From Bacteroidota bacterium (GTDB lineage: Bacteria > Bacteroidota > Bacteroidia > Bacteroidales > FEN-979), in assembly GCA_026391805.1 (NCBI GenBank), contig JAPLDJ010000020.1:1-64000 (forward strand): a stretch of 64,000 bases of DNA, written 5' to 3'. The notes under the pieces are model-generated. The model was given only the letters and a program-made list of their open reading frames with translations, was not told where the DNA came from and ran no database searches. Positions 26,130-36,441 of the stretch are shown here, in pieces (the first letter of the stretch is position 1; each line of letters opens with the position of its first letter). Both the position numbers and the translations under genes were made by a program.

Positions 26130-26798
26130 GTGCCCAAGAAGAAGCTGATCCACTTCGAGGAAAATCTTACATTTCCGCATCTCTTCCAGCCCAATTACCG
26201 CGATCTTGAAAATGGATTCCCTTTGCGCACGCACTGGGCGGAGGAATTTTTCAAAAACTCCCATCCCATTATTACTGAGCTCGGATGCGGGAAAGGAGAA
26301 TACACCGTAGGACTGGCTTATAAATATCCTGAGAAAAATTTCATCGGCATCGACCTTAAAGGCGCCCGGTTATGGAGAGGTTCAAAAACCGTACAGGATA
26401 AGGCAATGAATAATGTGGCCTTTATCCGCAGCCGGGTGGATCACATATTAAAATTCTTCGGCCCCGGGGAGGTCTCCGGGATCTGGATCACCTTTCCTGA
26501 TCCACAGCCGGGAAAAGAACGCAAACGGTTAACGGCACCCGTTTTCCTGGACCGTTACAAGATCATCACCACGCCCGATGCCATCATACATCTTAAAACA
26601 GATAATCCGGATTTTTTTCAGTACACACTTAAAATCATTGAACAGCATCAGCATATTCTTCTTTACTCAACAGATGATCTTTACCATTGTGATCTTGCGG
26701 AGGATGTCATCACGATCCGGACCTATTATGAGAGAATGTGGCTGGAGAAGGGAAAGAAGATCTGCTATGTGAAGTTCAGACTAAACCGAAAAATATAG
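26130..26798 (+). CDS. trmB: tRNA (guanine46-N7)-methyltransferase
   Basis: 222 residues from a GTG start 9 nt after the SPOR gene. SAM-binding motif ELGCGKGEYTVGLA, then FIGIDLKGARLWRG, and the substrate segment TFPDPQPGKERKRL. It forms m7G46 in the variable loop of tRNAs. The following peptidase gene begins 4 nt after its stop, giving a kdsB to peptidase run of close spacing. Confidence 0.95.
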   Translation: MPKKKLIHFEENLTFPHLFQPNYRDLENGFPLRTHWAEEFFKNSHPIITELGCGKGEYTVGLAYKYPEKNFIGIDLKGARLWRGSKTVQDKAMNNVAFIRSRVDHILKFFGPGEVSGIWITFPDPQPGKERKRLTAPVFLDRYKIITTPDAIIHLKTDNPDFFQYTLKIIEQHQHILLYSTDDLYHCDLAEDVITIRTYYERMWLEKGKKICYVKFRLNRKI

Positions 26799-26802
26799 TA
26801 CT

Positions 26803-28977
26803 ATGAAAAAATTATCATTCCTGTTTCTTTTTATCCTCGCTCTCCGTGTTCCTGTTATCGCTGATGAAGGCATGTGGATACCCATGTTGCTTGAGAAACT
26901 GAACATCAAACAGATGCAGGACCTGGGGCTGAAGCTTTCCGCGGAAGATATCTACAGCATCAATCATGCTTCGCTGAAAGATGCCATCGTACAGTTCGGC
27001 GGGGGATGCACAGCGGAATTTGTTTCCGGCGAAGGACTTCTTTTTACTAACCATCATTGCGGCCTTGGTACGATCCAGCGCCTGAGCAGCCCGGACCATG
27101 ATTACCTTACAGATGGTTTCTGGGCAAAATCAAAGGAAGAAGAACTTCCGTGTCCCGGGCTGACTGTAACAATGCTTGTAAGCATGGAAGATGTGACTGA
27201 CAAGGTTCTTCAGAATGTCACCGATGCAATGCCTGAGTACCAGCGTTCCGAGATCATCCGGAAGAACATGGCGGAGGTTGAGAAAAATGTTGCTCTGGAA
27301 CCTTTATGCGAAGCGAAGATCAGGCCCTTCTATTACGGGAACCAGTATTATCTTTTTATTACGAAAACGTTCAGGGACGTCAGGCTGGTGGGAGCGCCGC
27401 CTTCGGGAATCGGCCAGTTTGGCGGTGATACCGATAACTGGATGTGGCCGCGGCATGGCGGGGACTTTTCGATTTTCCGCGTCTATGTCAATAAAGACAA
27501 TCAGCCAGTGGAATTTTCAAAAGATAACATTGCTTACAAGCCGAAGAAGTTTCTTCCGGTTTCCCTGAAAGGATACAAGGAGGGTGATTTTACATTTGTC
27601 TTTGGCTACCCGGGATCCACGCGTGAATACCTGACCTCCTGGGGCGTCGACCTGATCGCTGATTGTGAAAATCCCATCCGGATCAACCTTCGCCAGGAGC
27701 GGCTCGACATCTTCAATGAAGCGATGAATCAAAGCAAACTGGTCAGAATACAGTATACTTCAAAGCACCAGGGAATCGCAAACGGATGGAAGAAAATGAT
27801 GGGAGAGACAAAGGGAATAAAACGAATGGATGCCGTTAAAATCAAACAGGATTACGAGAAGAAATTTCAGGCATGGGCCGATTCCGTTGGAAGTAAAAAC
27901 ATGAACATCGCTAAGAATCCTGTGTCCGGGCTTCTTCCTTCATTCGAAAAAACATACCGTGATTACAAGCCCTTTGACATTGCTGCCACCTATCTGACCG
28001 AAGCCGGGATGGGGATTGAGATCGTCAGGTTCGCAGATGGTTTTGCAGATCTTGTAAAGAAATCCAAAAACAGGGCTTCTACAAAAGAGGATATCGATAA
28101 GGCCGTTCAGAAATTAAAAGGTGCAGCCAGGACATTCTATAAAGATTATCAGCCGGCCATCGACAAAAAGGTCTTTGCGATCATGATAAAGGAGATGAAG
28201 GAGAAGATGGACCCTAAATTTCTTCCTTCAGAAATTGCAACGCTCGGTGAAAAATACAAGAACGATTATTCTGCATGTGCAGAAAATTACTTCAGCCTTT
28301 CAGTCTTCCCGGATTCTGCCCGTCTGAATAAATTTCTCAGGGTATTCGAGTCGCCTGATTATAAAAAGCTTGAAAAGGATCCGCTGTATATTCTCAGCGA
28401 AAGCATCTATGGACGCTACCTGAAAGATGTCATTCCGCAAACCAAAAAATACACTGCAGCCATCGACAGTCTCCAGCGGTTCTATATGGCAGCACAAATG
28501 GCCATGGGCCGGTGGATATTTTATCCTGATGCAAATTCAACCTTAAGGATCACCTATGGAAAAGTGCAGGGATTTAAACCTGCCGATGCCGTGAAGTACA
28601 ATTACTTTACCACCAGCACCGGGATCCTCCAGAAAGAAGATTCCTCCATTTATGATTATGCGATCCATCCGAAGTTGAAAAAGCTTTTCCTGGATAAAGA
28701 TTTTGGTCCCTATGCCGATCGTGACGGAACACTGCATGTTGCATTCATCGGGACCAACCACACGTCGGGCGGAAATTCAGGCAGCCCGGTGCTGGATGCG
28801 ACAGGCAACCTGATCGGGCTGAATTTCGACCGCAATTGGGAAGGCACCATGAGCGACCTGATGTACGACCCGGATCAGTGCCGGAACATCACGCTTGATA
28901 TCCGTTACTGCCTCTTTGTGATCGATAAGTTTGCAGGATCGAAGAGACTGATCGATGAACTGAACATCATCCGGTAA
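26803..28977 (+). CDS. S46 dipeptidyl-peptidase, DPP11-like (Asp/Glu specificity predicted)
   Basis: 724 residues with a signal peptide (about 1-20). Catalytic His85 in FTNHHCG, an Asp in the GGDTDNWMWPRHGGDFS region (about 209-221), and Ser659 in TSGGNSGSPV. In this family the residue 18 positions after the serine sets P1 choice: Arg in DPP11 (acidic P1), Gly in DPP7 (hydrophobic P1). Here it is Arg677 (FDRNWEG), so an acidic preference is predicted. It is periplasmic and trims dipeptides from peptides taken up as nutrients. Ends exactly against the convergent next gene. Confidence 0.93.
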   Translation: MKKLSFLFLFILALRVPVIADEGMWIPMLLEKLNIKQMQDLGLKLSAEDIYSINHASLKDAIVQFGGGCTAEFVSGEGLLFTNHHCGLGTIQRLSSPDHDYLTDGFWAKSKEEELPCPGLTVTMLVSMEDVTDKVLQNVTDAMPEYQRSEIIRKNMAEVEKNVALEPLCEAKIRPFYYGNQYYLFITKTFRDVRLVGAPPSGIGQFGGDTDNWMWPRHGGDFSIFRVYVNKDNQPVEFSKDNIAYKPKKFLPVSLKGYKEGDFTFVFGYPGSTREYLTSWGVDLIADCENPIRINLRQERLDIFNEAMNQSKLVRIQYTSKHQGIANGWKKMMGETKGIKRMDAVKIKQDYEKKFQAWADSVGSKNMNIAKNPVSGLLPSFEKTYRDYKPFDIAATYLTEAGMGIEIVRFADGFADLVKKSKNRASTKEDIDKAVQKLKGAARTFYKDYQPAIDKKVFAIMIKEMKEKMDPKFLPSEIATLGEKYKNDYSACAENYFSLSVFPDSARLNKFLRVFESPDYKKLEKDPLYILSESIYGRYLKDVIPQTKKYTAAIDSLQRFYMAAQMAMGRWIFYPDANSTLRITYGKVQGFKPADAVKYNYFTTSTGILQKEDSSIYDYAIHPKLKKLFLDKDFGPYADRDGTLHVAFIGTNHTSGGNSGSPVLDATGNLIGLNFDRNWEGTMSDLMYDPDQCRNITLDIRYCLFVIDKFAGSKRLIDELNIIR

Positions 28978-29838
28978 TCAGACCCGGTAAATGTTCAGCA
29001 GCGCCTTTTCGATGGTCGGGAATTCAAACTGAAACCCGTTCTTCATGAGCTTTGCAGGTACCACTTTCTGTCCCTCCGTGAGCGTAACGGCAGCATCTCC
29101 ATATATCAGCCTTAAAGCGGATTCGGGAATTTTAAAGATCGTCATCTGGTTCAGCACTTTTCCCAGTGTCTTTGTAAAATGATAGTTATTTGTAGATTCA
29201 GGCGCAACCGCATTGACAACGCCGGTGATGTTTTTGTTTTCCAGGATGGCCTGGTAGATCTTTATCAGGTCGCGGATATGGATAAATGAAAAGGCCTGCT
29301 GCCCGCTGCCGATAACGCCTCCCAGGCCGAAGCTGAAAGGACCGTGTGCTTTCTTCAGGGCGCCACCCTTTGAACTCAGAACAACCCCGAGCCGGATTAT
29401 GACAACACGTGTCAGGTCACTCACAGCCATTGCTTCCGCTTCCCATTCGCTGCAAACCTTTCCAAGGAAATCATCAGCCAGTGATGTGCTCTCTTCATCA
29501 TGCGTGTTAACACTGTCATAGATGCCAATCGCCGAAGCGGAAATAAAAACCGGGGGTTTGACTTTTGCATTTCGGATGGCTGTGGCAATTTTCCGTGTCG
29601 TGCTGATCCGGCTGTCGAGAATTTCTTTCTTATACGCCTCTGTCCAGTGCTTAATAATCGGCGCCCCGGCCAGGTTGATCACGGCATCTGCCCCTTCAAT
29701 CTTTTTTTCCAGGAATTCCTCATCGGGCATTTTTATAGAGTCCCTGCTGATGATCCTGAAAGTCCACTCATCGCCAGTCAGTTTATTGATCAGTTCGCGT
29801 CCTACAAGTCCTGTAGAACCACTAATGCTGAGCTGCAT
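28978..29838 (-). CDS. TIGR01777-family NAD(P)-binding epimerase-like oxidoreductase
   Basis: 286 residues. Rossmann motif ISGSTGLVGRELI at the N-terminus, DAVINLAGAPI, FISASAIGIY, and a C-terminal DUF1731-like segment (KIPESALRLIYGDAAVTL). This is the extended-SDR family TIGR01777, of unknown substrate, widely kept in bacteria. Its stop codon abuts that of the dipeptidyl-peptidase with no spacer, so the two converge. Confidence 0.9.
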   Translation of the reverse strand: MQLSISGSTGLVGRELINKLTGDEWTFRIISRDSIKMPDEEFLEKKIEGADAVINLAGAPIIKHWTEAYKKEILDSRISTTRKIATAIRNAKVKPPVFISASAIGIYDSVNTHDEESTSLADDFLGKVCSEWEAEAMAVSDLTRVVIIRLGVVLSSKGGALKKAHGPFSFGLGGVIGSGQQAFSFIHIRDLIKIYQAILENKNITGVVNAVAPESTNNYHFTKTLGKVLNQMTIFKIPESALRLIYGDAAVTLTEGQKVVPAKLMKNGFQFEFPTIEKALLNIYRV

Positions 29839-29877
29839 AAATCATAGTATTTACACGTAAATATACGAACAATTGAT

Positions 29878-29885
29878 TAATTTTG
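29878..29885 (+). promoter_or_regulatory. Candidate -7 box (TAATTTTG) for the methylmalonyl-CoA mutase operon
   Basis: Lies 43 nt before the ATG at 29928. It argues against a longer open frame beginning at 29883, which would start inside the box. Confidence 0.4.
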
Positions 29886-29927
29886 TCGTCCTGTAAACCT
29901 ACACTCAATCCCTACTCAACCTCGATC

Positions 29928-31814
29928 ATGGAAAAGAAAGATCAAAATGACAAACTGTTTACGGAATTCCCGCCGGTATCGACCAGTCAGTGGGAAGAAA
30001 AGATCATCACCGACCTGAAAGGAGCCGATTACGAAAAGAAACTGATCTGGAAGACCGATGAAGGGATCAATGTAAGGCCCTATTACCGTGCGGAAGACCT
30101 TGAAGGACTTGAATACCTGTCGGCCCTGCCGGGTGATAAACCCTTTGTCCGCGGCGTTAAAAAAGAGAAGAACGACTGGATCATCCGCCAGGATATCTAT
30201 ACCACTGACATAACCGAAGCCAACCGGATCGCGCTTGACGCCATCAGCAGGGGTGCCGGCGCCATCGGGTTCAATGCAAAGGAGATCACATCACACAAGC
30301 AGATGCAGCAACTTTTGCAGGGCATCGATCTCCTGAAAACCGGCATTAACTTCATTGGTTCACGGTCGTACCCGCTGACGCTCGAACTCTTTATCTATGA
30401 GATTACCGGCCGCGGCATTGACGGAACAACAATCTGTGGCTCCCTTAACTTTGATTCCATTGCCTGGCTGCTGCTTCACGGCGACTTTTATCAATCGAAA
30501 GAGAGCAACATGGATGAAGCCGAATACCTGCTTCAGACGATCCGGAAGCACATCCCCGGATTCCGTGCAATTACCGTGAACGGGCACCTCTTTCAAAATG
30601 CCGGCGCTACAATTGTCCAGGAACTGGCGTTCAGCCTTGCATCTGCCAATGAATACCTGAGTGCCCTGTCGTCAAAAGGAATATCCGTCGACACCGTTTC
30701 CTCCTCAATTCAGTTTTCCTTCGGCATCGGTTCCAATTACTTTATGGAAATTGCGAAATTACGGGCTGCACGGTTGCTGTGGGCTTCGATTGTTGAACAA
30801 TACCATCCTGAAAAACAGGAGTGCTGCAGGATGTTCATCCATTCCACCACCTCGTTGTGGAACAAAACCATTTTTGATCCCTATGTAAATCTCCTGAGGA
30901 CAACCACGGAAGGAATGTCTGCCGCGATCGGGAACACTGATTCGATGTCGATCCTTCCTTTTGATTTTCCCTATAAGGAAGAGGATGAAATTTCAAGACG
31001 CATTGCCCGGAACCAGCAGCTGATCCTGAAGGAAGAATCTTATCTCGACAAGATCGTTGATCCCGCAGCTGGTTCTTACTATATCGAAAACCTGACGGCT
31101 TCCATCGCATCACATGCATGGGACCTTTTCTGTACCGTTGAAGAAAAAGGCGGAATGACCGGGTGCATCAAATCAGGATTTATCCAGGATGAGATCGAAC
31201 GGTCCAGTGCCAAAAAAGACATGGACATTGCCCAGCGGAAAACCTTGATCCTTGGGACCAACCAGTATGCCAACCCGCTGGAGTCGATGACCGGTTCCAT
31301 TGAAAAGCCATTCAGGAAAACTGGTACGGAAGCCACGAAATACAAGAAACTGAAAATTTACCGCGGCGCAATGGCTTTTGAAGAGCTCCGGCTGGCGACC
31401 GAAAACTTTGCCGCCACTGGCGGAAAAAAACCATCAGTATTCCTTCTGCCCATCGGAAACCCCGGTATGCGGAGGGCAAGAGCGTCATTTTCCACTAATT
31501 TCTTCGGTTGTGCCGGTTATGAGATCATCGATAATTCCGGATTCGGGAATGTTGAAGAAGGTGTGAAGGCAGCGCTTGAGTCCAAAGCTGAGATCATTGT
31601 TATCTGCAGTTCGGACGATGAATATGCAGCACTTGTTCCGGAGATCTGTTCCGGGATCAAAACAGAAAACAAAGAAGTTCAGATCATCGTTGCAGGGTAT
31701 CCGAAGGAGGTCGTTGATGCGCTGAAAGCCACGGGCACGGATGATTTTATCCACGTCAGGACAAACATTTTGGAATTCCTGGTAAACCTTCAGAAGAAAT
31801 ACGGGATCTTATAG
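29928..31814 (+). CDS. mutA: Methylmalonyl-CoA mutase small subunit
   Basis: 628 residues from the ATG at 29928. Same fold as the large subunit: an N-terminal TIM barrel with INFIGSRSYPLTLE and the [26 protein letters not shown] segment split across the barrel, and a C-terminal B12-like domain. The cobalamin-binding DxHxxG motif is absent (the region reads LPIGNPGMRRARASF), as expected for the inactive subunit. With MutB it interconverts methylmalonyl-CoA and succinyl-CoA for propionate production. MutB follows after 47 nt. No meaB G-protein chaperone gene is adjacent. Confidence 0.93.
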   Translation: MEKKDQNDKLFTEFPPVSTSQWEEKIITDLKGADYEKKLIWKTDEGINVRPYYRAEDLEGLEYLSALPGDKPFVRGVKKEKNDWIIRQDIYTTDITEANRIALDAISRGAGAIGFNAKEITSHKQMQQLLQGIDLLKTGINFIGSRSYPLTLELFIYEITGRGIDGTTICGSLNFDSIAWLLLHGDFYQSKESNMDEAEYLLQTIRKHIPGFRAITVNGHLFQNAGATIVQELAFSLASANEYLSALSSKGISVDTVSSSIQFSFGIGSNYFMEIAKLRAARLLWASIVEQYHPEKQECCRMFIHSTTSLWNKTIFDPYVNLLRTTTEGMSAAIGNTDSMSILPFDFPYKEEDEISRRIARNQQLILKEESYLDKIVDPAAGSYYIENLTASIASHAWDLFCTVEEKGGMTGCIKSGFIQDEIERSSAKKDMDIAQRKTLILGTNQYANPLESMTGSIEKPFRKTGTEATKYKKLKIYRGAMAFEELRLATENFAATGGKKPSVFLLPIGNPGMRRARASFSTNFFGCAGYEIIDNSGFGNVEEGVKAALESKAEIIVICSSDDEYAALVPEICSGIKTENKEVQIIVAGYPKEVVDALKATGTDDFIHVRTNILEFLVNLQKKYGIL

Positions 31815-31861
31815 TAGCAGAATTTTCAATTTACTACAACCGCTAACGAGTTTACAATACT

Positions 31862-34015
31862 ATGCGACCAGATTTTAAAGATGTAGATTTTCGCAAGAAC
31901 AGGCAGACAAGCCTCTCTTTCGGGGAATGGGAAAAACTGAACGGGAACCGGAAAACATGGATCACCCCGGAGCAAATCCCGGTAAAACCGGTTTACGGGC
32001 CGGAGGACCTTGCAGAAATGGAGCACCTGGATTATGCAGCAGGTCTGCCCCCGTTTCTCCGCGGACCCTATTCGACGATGTATGTGATGAGTCCCTGGAC
32101 CGTCCGCCAGTATGCTGGTTTTTCAACGGCCGAGGAATCCAATGCCTTTTACCGCCGCAACCTGGCTGCAGGTCAGAAGGGCCTCTCCGTGGCATTCGAC
32201 CTTGCCACACACCGGGGTTATGATTCGGATCATGAACGGGTGGAAGGTGATGTCGGGAAAGCGGGCGTAGCCATTGATTCCATTCTCGACATGAAGATCC
32301 TGTTTGATCACATTCCGCTCGACAGGATGTCGGTTTCGATGACGATGAACGGGGCTGTTCTTCCTGTCCTGGCATTTTACATCATTGCTGCCGAAGAACA
32401 GGGGGTACCGATGGCATCGCTCACCGGAACCATCCAGAACGATATCCTGAAGGAGTTCATGGTGAGGAATACATACATCTATCCGCCTTCGCCTTCGATG
32501 AGGATCATCGCGGATATTTTTGAATATACCGCGAAGAACATGCCCAAATTCAATTCCATCAGCATCAGCGGGTATCACATGCAGGAGGCCGGCGCCACAG
32601 CCGACCTTGAACTGGCCTACACCCTGGCCGATGGACTCGAGTACCTACGTGCCGGCATCAATGCAGGAATGGACATCGATTCCTTCGCTCCGCGGTTATC
32701 CTTTTTCTGGGGCGTTGGCATGAACCATTTCATGGAAATCGCAAAACTCCGTGCAGCCCGGCTGCTCTGGGCGAAGATCGTAAAGCAGTTTAACCCGAAG
32801 AACCCTAAATCGATGGCCTTGCGAACGCACTGCCAGACTTCCGGATGGAGCTTAACAGAGCAGGATCCGTACAACAATGTTACGCGTACCTGCGTCGAAG
32901 CGCTGGCGGCCGCGCTCGGGCATACGCAATCGCTGCACACGAATTCGCTCGATGAGGCGATCGCGCTGCCGACCGATTTTTCCGCACGCATTGCCCGCAA
33001 CACTCAGATCTACCTGCAGGAGGAGACCAGCATCACGAAATCTGTGGATCCCTGGGCCGGCTCCTATTACCTTGAATCGCTGACCCATGAGCTTGCGCAC
33101 AAGGCCTGGGACCTGATCTGTGAAGTGGAAGAGCTGGGCGGTATGGCCAAAGCCATCGAGACCGGCGTTCCCAAGATGAGGATCGAAGAGGCTTCGGCAA
33201 GGAAACAGGCCCGAATTGATTCAGGTAAGGACAAGATCATCGGGGTGAATGTTTTCCGCCTGGAGAAAGAAGATCCCATCGAGATCCTTGAAGTAGATAA
33301 TACCGCGGTGAGGGACTCCCAGATCCGGCGCCTTAATGAACTGAAGAAAGAGAGAAACGCTGAAGCGGTTGAAAAATCGCTGAATGCACTGACAAAGGCG
33401 GCAGAAACCGGCGAAGGCAACCTGCTGGCACTGTCCATCGAAGCAGCCCGCAACCGGGCGACCCTGGGTGAAATTTCCTTCGCCCTTGAAAAAATTTACG
33501 GGAGGTACAAGGCTGTGATACGTTCAATTTCCGGAATCTATTCCTCGGAGTCGAGGGATGATGATAATTTTATAAAGGCCCGCGAAATGGCTGATAAGTT
33601 TGCCGAGCTCGAGGGACGCCGTCCCCGCATCATGATTGCAAAGATGGGCCAGGACGGGCATGACCGCGGGGCCAAAGTGGTGGCCACCGGCTATGCCGAT
33701 ATCGGGTTCGACGTCGACATCGGCCCGCTCTTCCAGACACCGGCGGAAGCAGCAAAGCAAGCTGTTGAAAACGATGTCCACATCCTTGGCGTTTCAAGCC
33801 TTGCGGCCGGCCATAAAACCCTTGTTCCCCAGGTGATCGGGGAACTGAAGAAACTGGGACGTGAGGATATCATGGTGATCGTCGGAGGCGTGATTCCCCC
33901 GCAGGATTACGACTTCCTTTACCAGGCAGGAGCCGTTGCCATTTTCGGCCCGGGAACAGTGATCCCCGATGCCGCCATCAAACTCCTGGAGATCCTTATC
34001 GAAAGCAGGAAATAG
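31862..34015 (+). CDS. mutB: Methylmalonyl-CoA mutase large (catalytic) subunit
   Basis: 717 residues. Barrel segments [20 protein letters not shown] and [20 protein letters not shown], then the C-terminal cobalamin domain with [18 protein letters not shown] (DxHxxG base-off motif) and [16 protein letters not shown]. This is the B12-binding, catalytic chain. No cobalamin riboswitch is visible in the short leader. The M16 peptidase gene starts 3 nt after the stop, so it shares the transcript. Confidence 0.97.
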   Translation: MRPDFKDVDFRKNRQTSLSFGEWEKLNGNRKTWITPEQIPVKPVYGPEDLAEMEHLDYAAGLPPFLRGPYSTMYVMSPWTVRQYAGFSTAEESNAFYRRNLAAGQKGLSVAFDLATHRGYDSDHERVEGDVGKAGVAIDSILDMKILFDHIPLDRMSVSMTMNGAVLPVLAFYIIAAEEQGVPMASLTGTIQNDILKEFMVRNTYIYPPSPSMRIIADIFEYTAKNMPKFNSISISGYHMQEAGATADLELAYTLADGLEYLRAGINAGMDIDSFAPRLSFFWGVGMNHFMEIAKLRAARLLWAKIVKQFNPKNPKSMALRTHCQTSGWSLTEQDPYNNVTRTCVEALAAALGHTQSLHTNSLDEAIALPTDFSARIARNTQIYLQEETSITKSVDPWAGSYYLESLTHELAHKAWDLICEVEELGGMAKAIETGVPKMRIEEASARKQARIDSGKDKIIGVNVFRLEKEDPIEILEVDNTAVRDSQIRRLNELKKERNAEAVEKSLNALTKAAETGEGNLLALSIEAARNRATLGEISFALEKIYGRYKAVIRSISGIYSSESRDDDNFIKAREMADKFAELEGRRPRIMIAKMGQDGHDRGAKVVATGYADIGFDVDIGPLFQTPAEAAKQAVENDVHILGVSSLAAGHKTLVPQVIGELKKLGREDIMVIVGGVIPPQDYDFLYQAGAVAIFGPGTVIPDAAIKLLEILIESRK

Positions 34016-34018
34016 CCG

Positions 34019-35242
34019 ATGGAATTACAGGTTCATACCTTGCCGAACGGGATCCGCCTCGTGCATTCCTTCGTTGCGGCGAAAGTTGCTCATTGCGGCG
34101 TCTTCATCAATGCAGGAACGCGCGATGAAACGCCTTCCCAGCACGGCATCGCCCATTTCATCGAGCATGTCATCTTTAAAGGAACCGAAACACGGAATGT
34201 ATTCCAGGTGCTGAACCGGCTGGAAAATGTCGGCGCCGACCTCAATGCCTATACGACAAAAGAGGAGACGTGCATCTACGCCACTTTTCTTCCCGTCTAT
34301 TACCAGCGCACCCTCGAACTGATTAGCGACATCCTGTTTCATTCCACTTTTCCCGAAAAGGAGATCAACAAGGAAAAGGATGTCGTGATCGATGAGATCA
34401 AGTCGTACCAGGATACGCCCGGCGACCAGATCTTTGATGATTTTGAGGACCTTGTTTTCGAAGGGCATCCGCTCGGAAAAAACATTCTCGGAACCCCGAA
34501 GAATGTAAAACGGTTTACCGGTGAAGATCTCCGTAAATTCATCCTGGAAAATTATCATTCCGACCAGATCGTGATCAGTTCCGTCGGGAACATCACCATG
34601 AAAAAGATGGTTGCACTGGTTGAACGGTATTTTACGGAAGTCCCGGTAAACAGGAGGAAATCTGAACGGCAACCATTTTCGGTATATCATCCTTTAAACA
34701 AACTTCAGAAACGGAAGATCTTCCAGTCGCACTGCATCGTCGGCGCCCCGGCTTATTCCATGACCGACCCGAAACGCTACGTGCTGGCATTCCTGAACAA
34801 CATCCTGGGCGGACCGATCCTGAATTCGAGACTTTCCATCGCACTTCGTGAAAGGAACGGAATCACTTACCATATCGAATCGAATTTCATTCCCTATTCC
34901 GACAGCGGGATCTTCTCCGTTTATTTCGGAACCAACCGCGAGATGGTGGAGAAGGCCTTTATGCTTGTCAGGAAAGAGATCGATAAACTCCGGCAGCAAC
35001 CATTAGGCACGCATCAGTTGAAAATCGCCAAGCAGCAGCTGGTCGGGCAGGTTACCATTGCTCAGGAATCAAAACTTAACCAGATGCTGGCCATCGGGAA
35101 AAGTTACCTGGTTATGGATCAATACACAGGTCTTGATGAAACCATCCGGATCATTGAAGACATCACTTCAGGACAGTTAATGGAAGCAGCGAACGAGATC
35201 CTCGCTCCTGAACGGCTGAGCAGCCTGATCTTTCAATCCTAA
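34019..35242 (+). CDS. M16-family zinc metallopeptidase
   Basis: 407 residues. Zinc motif HxxEH at 46-50 (HFIEH) with the downstream glutamate expected in ETCIYATFLP or the KEINKEKDVVIDEIKSY segment. A second, non-catalytic half follows (residues about 220-407). No signal peptide. Family members cleave small peptides or presequence-like peptides in a clamshell chamber. Its 3-nt spacing from mutB is likely operon packing rather than a shared pathway. Confidence 0.9.
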   Translation: MELQVHTLPNGIRLVHSFVAAKVAHCGVFINAGTRDETPSQHGIAHFIEHVIFKGTETRNVFQVLNRLENVGADLNAYTTKEETCIYATFLPVYYQRTLELISDILFHSTFPEKEINKEKDVVIDEIKSYQDTPGDQIFDDFEDLVFEGHPLGKNILGTPKNVKRFTGEDLRKFILENYHSDQIVISSVGNITMKKMVALVERYFTEVPVNRRKSERQPFSVYHPLNKLQKRKIFQSHCIVGAPAYSMTDPKRYVLAFLNNILGGPILNSRLSIALRERNGITYHIESNFIPYSDSGIFSVYFGTNREMVEKAFMLVRKEIDKLRQQPLGTHQLKIAKQQLVGQVTIAQESKLNQMLAIGKSYLVMDQYTGLDETIRIIEDITSGQLMEAANEILAPERLSSLIFQS

Positions 35243-35253
35243 CATCAAAAAAG

Positions 35254-35886
35254 ATGACACCTGAACTGGAAAAATATGCGGATGAGCATACCACGCCGGA
35301 ATACCCGGTCCTGGCAAAACTTTATCGCGAGACCCATCTTTCGCAGGTTTATCCGCGGATGTTGTCAGGACATTTACAGGGAACACTGTTAAGGATGTTC
35401 AGCGCCATGGTACAGCCCATGAGGATCCTGGAAATCGGAACGTTTACCGGCTATTCGGCGATCTGCCTGGCCGGCGGGATGCCGGAGAACGCGATCCTTC
35501 ATACGATTGAAGCTGATCCTGAACTGGAAGAGATCATCACGCGGTACGTTGACGAAGCGGGTTTAAAAGAAAAGGTGATCCTGCATATCGGGCAGGGAAT
35601 GGATGTTATTCCGAAACTTAATGAGACCTGGGACCTTGTTTTTATTGATGCCGACAAACCCAATTACCTGAATTATTACAACCTGGTTTTTGACAATGTC
35701 AGGAAAGGTGGAATTATCCTGGCCGACAATGTTCTTTGGGACGGCAAGGTCCTCAAACCCGAAACCCGGAGCCGTGATACGAGAGGGATCATTGAATTCA
35801 ACGAGTTCGTTCAGCAGGATGAAAGGGTGGAGAATCTAATCCTTCCTGTGCGGGATGGATTAATGGTTATTCGGAAGATTGCTTAG
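35254..35886 (+). CDS. Class I SAM-dependent O-methyltransferase (COMT-like)
   Basis: 210 residues. SAM-binding ILEIGTFTGYSAICLA, then LVFIDADKPNYLNYY with the metal-binding Asp, and GGIILADNVLWDGKV, typical of the cation-dependent O-methyltransferase family related to caffeoyl-CoA methyltransferases. Substrate unknown. It begins 11 nt after the M16 gene and its stop overlaps the convergent purE stop by 4 nt. Confidence 0.9.
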   Translation: MTPELEKYADEHTTPEYPVLAKLYRETHLSQVYPRMLSGHLQGTLLRMFSAMVQPMRILEIGTFTGYSAICLAGGMPENAILHTIEADPELEEIITRYVDEAGLKEKVILHIGQGMDVIPKLNETWDLVFIDADKPNYLNYYNLVFDNVRKGGIILADNVLWDGKVLKPETRSRDTRGIIEFNEFVQQDERVENLILPVRDGLMVIRKIA

Positions 35887-36389
35887 CCAACCTTGTAGTC
35901 GAACTTAACAGCAGAAAGTTCTTCATTTGCCTTGATGATCTTCTTTTTCAGATCTTCCTTGAAAGCGATCATCTTCTGATGCAATTCAGGGTCTGATGTT
36001 GCCAGGATCTCAGTTGCCAGGATTGCCGCATTCTGCGCACCATTGATTGCTACTGTGGCGACTGGTATCCCCGGGGGCATCTGGATGATTGCAAGCATGG
36101 CGTCAAGTCCTTCCAGGGATGATTTAATGGGAACGCCGATCACCGGCAGTGTCGTCATGGCTGCGATCACACCGGGAAGATGGGCTGCCATTCCTGCTGC
36201 CGCAATAATGACACGGATTCCCCGTGCATGTGCATTCCGTGCAAATTCTTCAACTTTTTCCGGCGTCCGGTGGGCAGAGAGCGCGTTCATCTCGAACGGG
36301 ATCTTCATCTCATTGAGGAATTTTGCTGCTGCTTCCATCACCGGAAGGTCGGAGGTGCTGCCCATGATAATGCTGACTTTTGGTTCCAT
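35883..36389 (-). CDS. purE: N5-carboxyaminoimidazole ribonucleotide mutase
   Basis: 168 residues from the ATG at 36389; the longer open frame upstream would run through the divergent hpt promoter region and was rejected. SIIMGSTSDLPVM binds the phosphate, SAHRTPEK carries the catalytic His, and AAAGMAAHLPGVIAAMTTLPVIGVP follows. It moves the carboxyl group of N5-CAIR to C4 in de novo purine synthesis. Divergent from hpt. Confidence 0.95.
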   Translation of the reverse strand: MEPKVSIIMGSTSDLPVMEAAAKFLNEMKIPFEMNALSAHRTPEKVEEFARNAHARGIRVIIAAAGMAAHLPGVIAAMTTLPVIGVPIKSSLEGLDAMLAIIQMPPGIPVATVAINGAQNAAILATEILATSDPELHQKMIAFKEDLKKKIIKANEELSAVKFDYKVG

Positions 36390-36394
36390 TTGCG

Positions 36395-36421
36395 TATCTT
36401 TGCTGGTTCCTGACAAAATTA
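36395..36421. promoter_or_regulatory. Divergent promoter region between purE and hpt
   Basis: Plus strand TATCTTTG at 36395-36402 serves hpt; minus strand TAATTTTG at 36421-36414 serves purE. Both match TAnnTTTG. The whole intergenic space is 52 nt, so the two transcripts overlap at their 5' ends. -33 boxes are weak. Confidence 0.45.
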
Positions 36422-36441
36422 GTGATATTTCTGAATCTGTT

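Noticed and set aside
29839-29927. Cobalamin riboswitch before methylmalonyl-CoA mutase
   Set aside because: The 89-nt gap is too short and lacks the B12-box.
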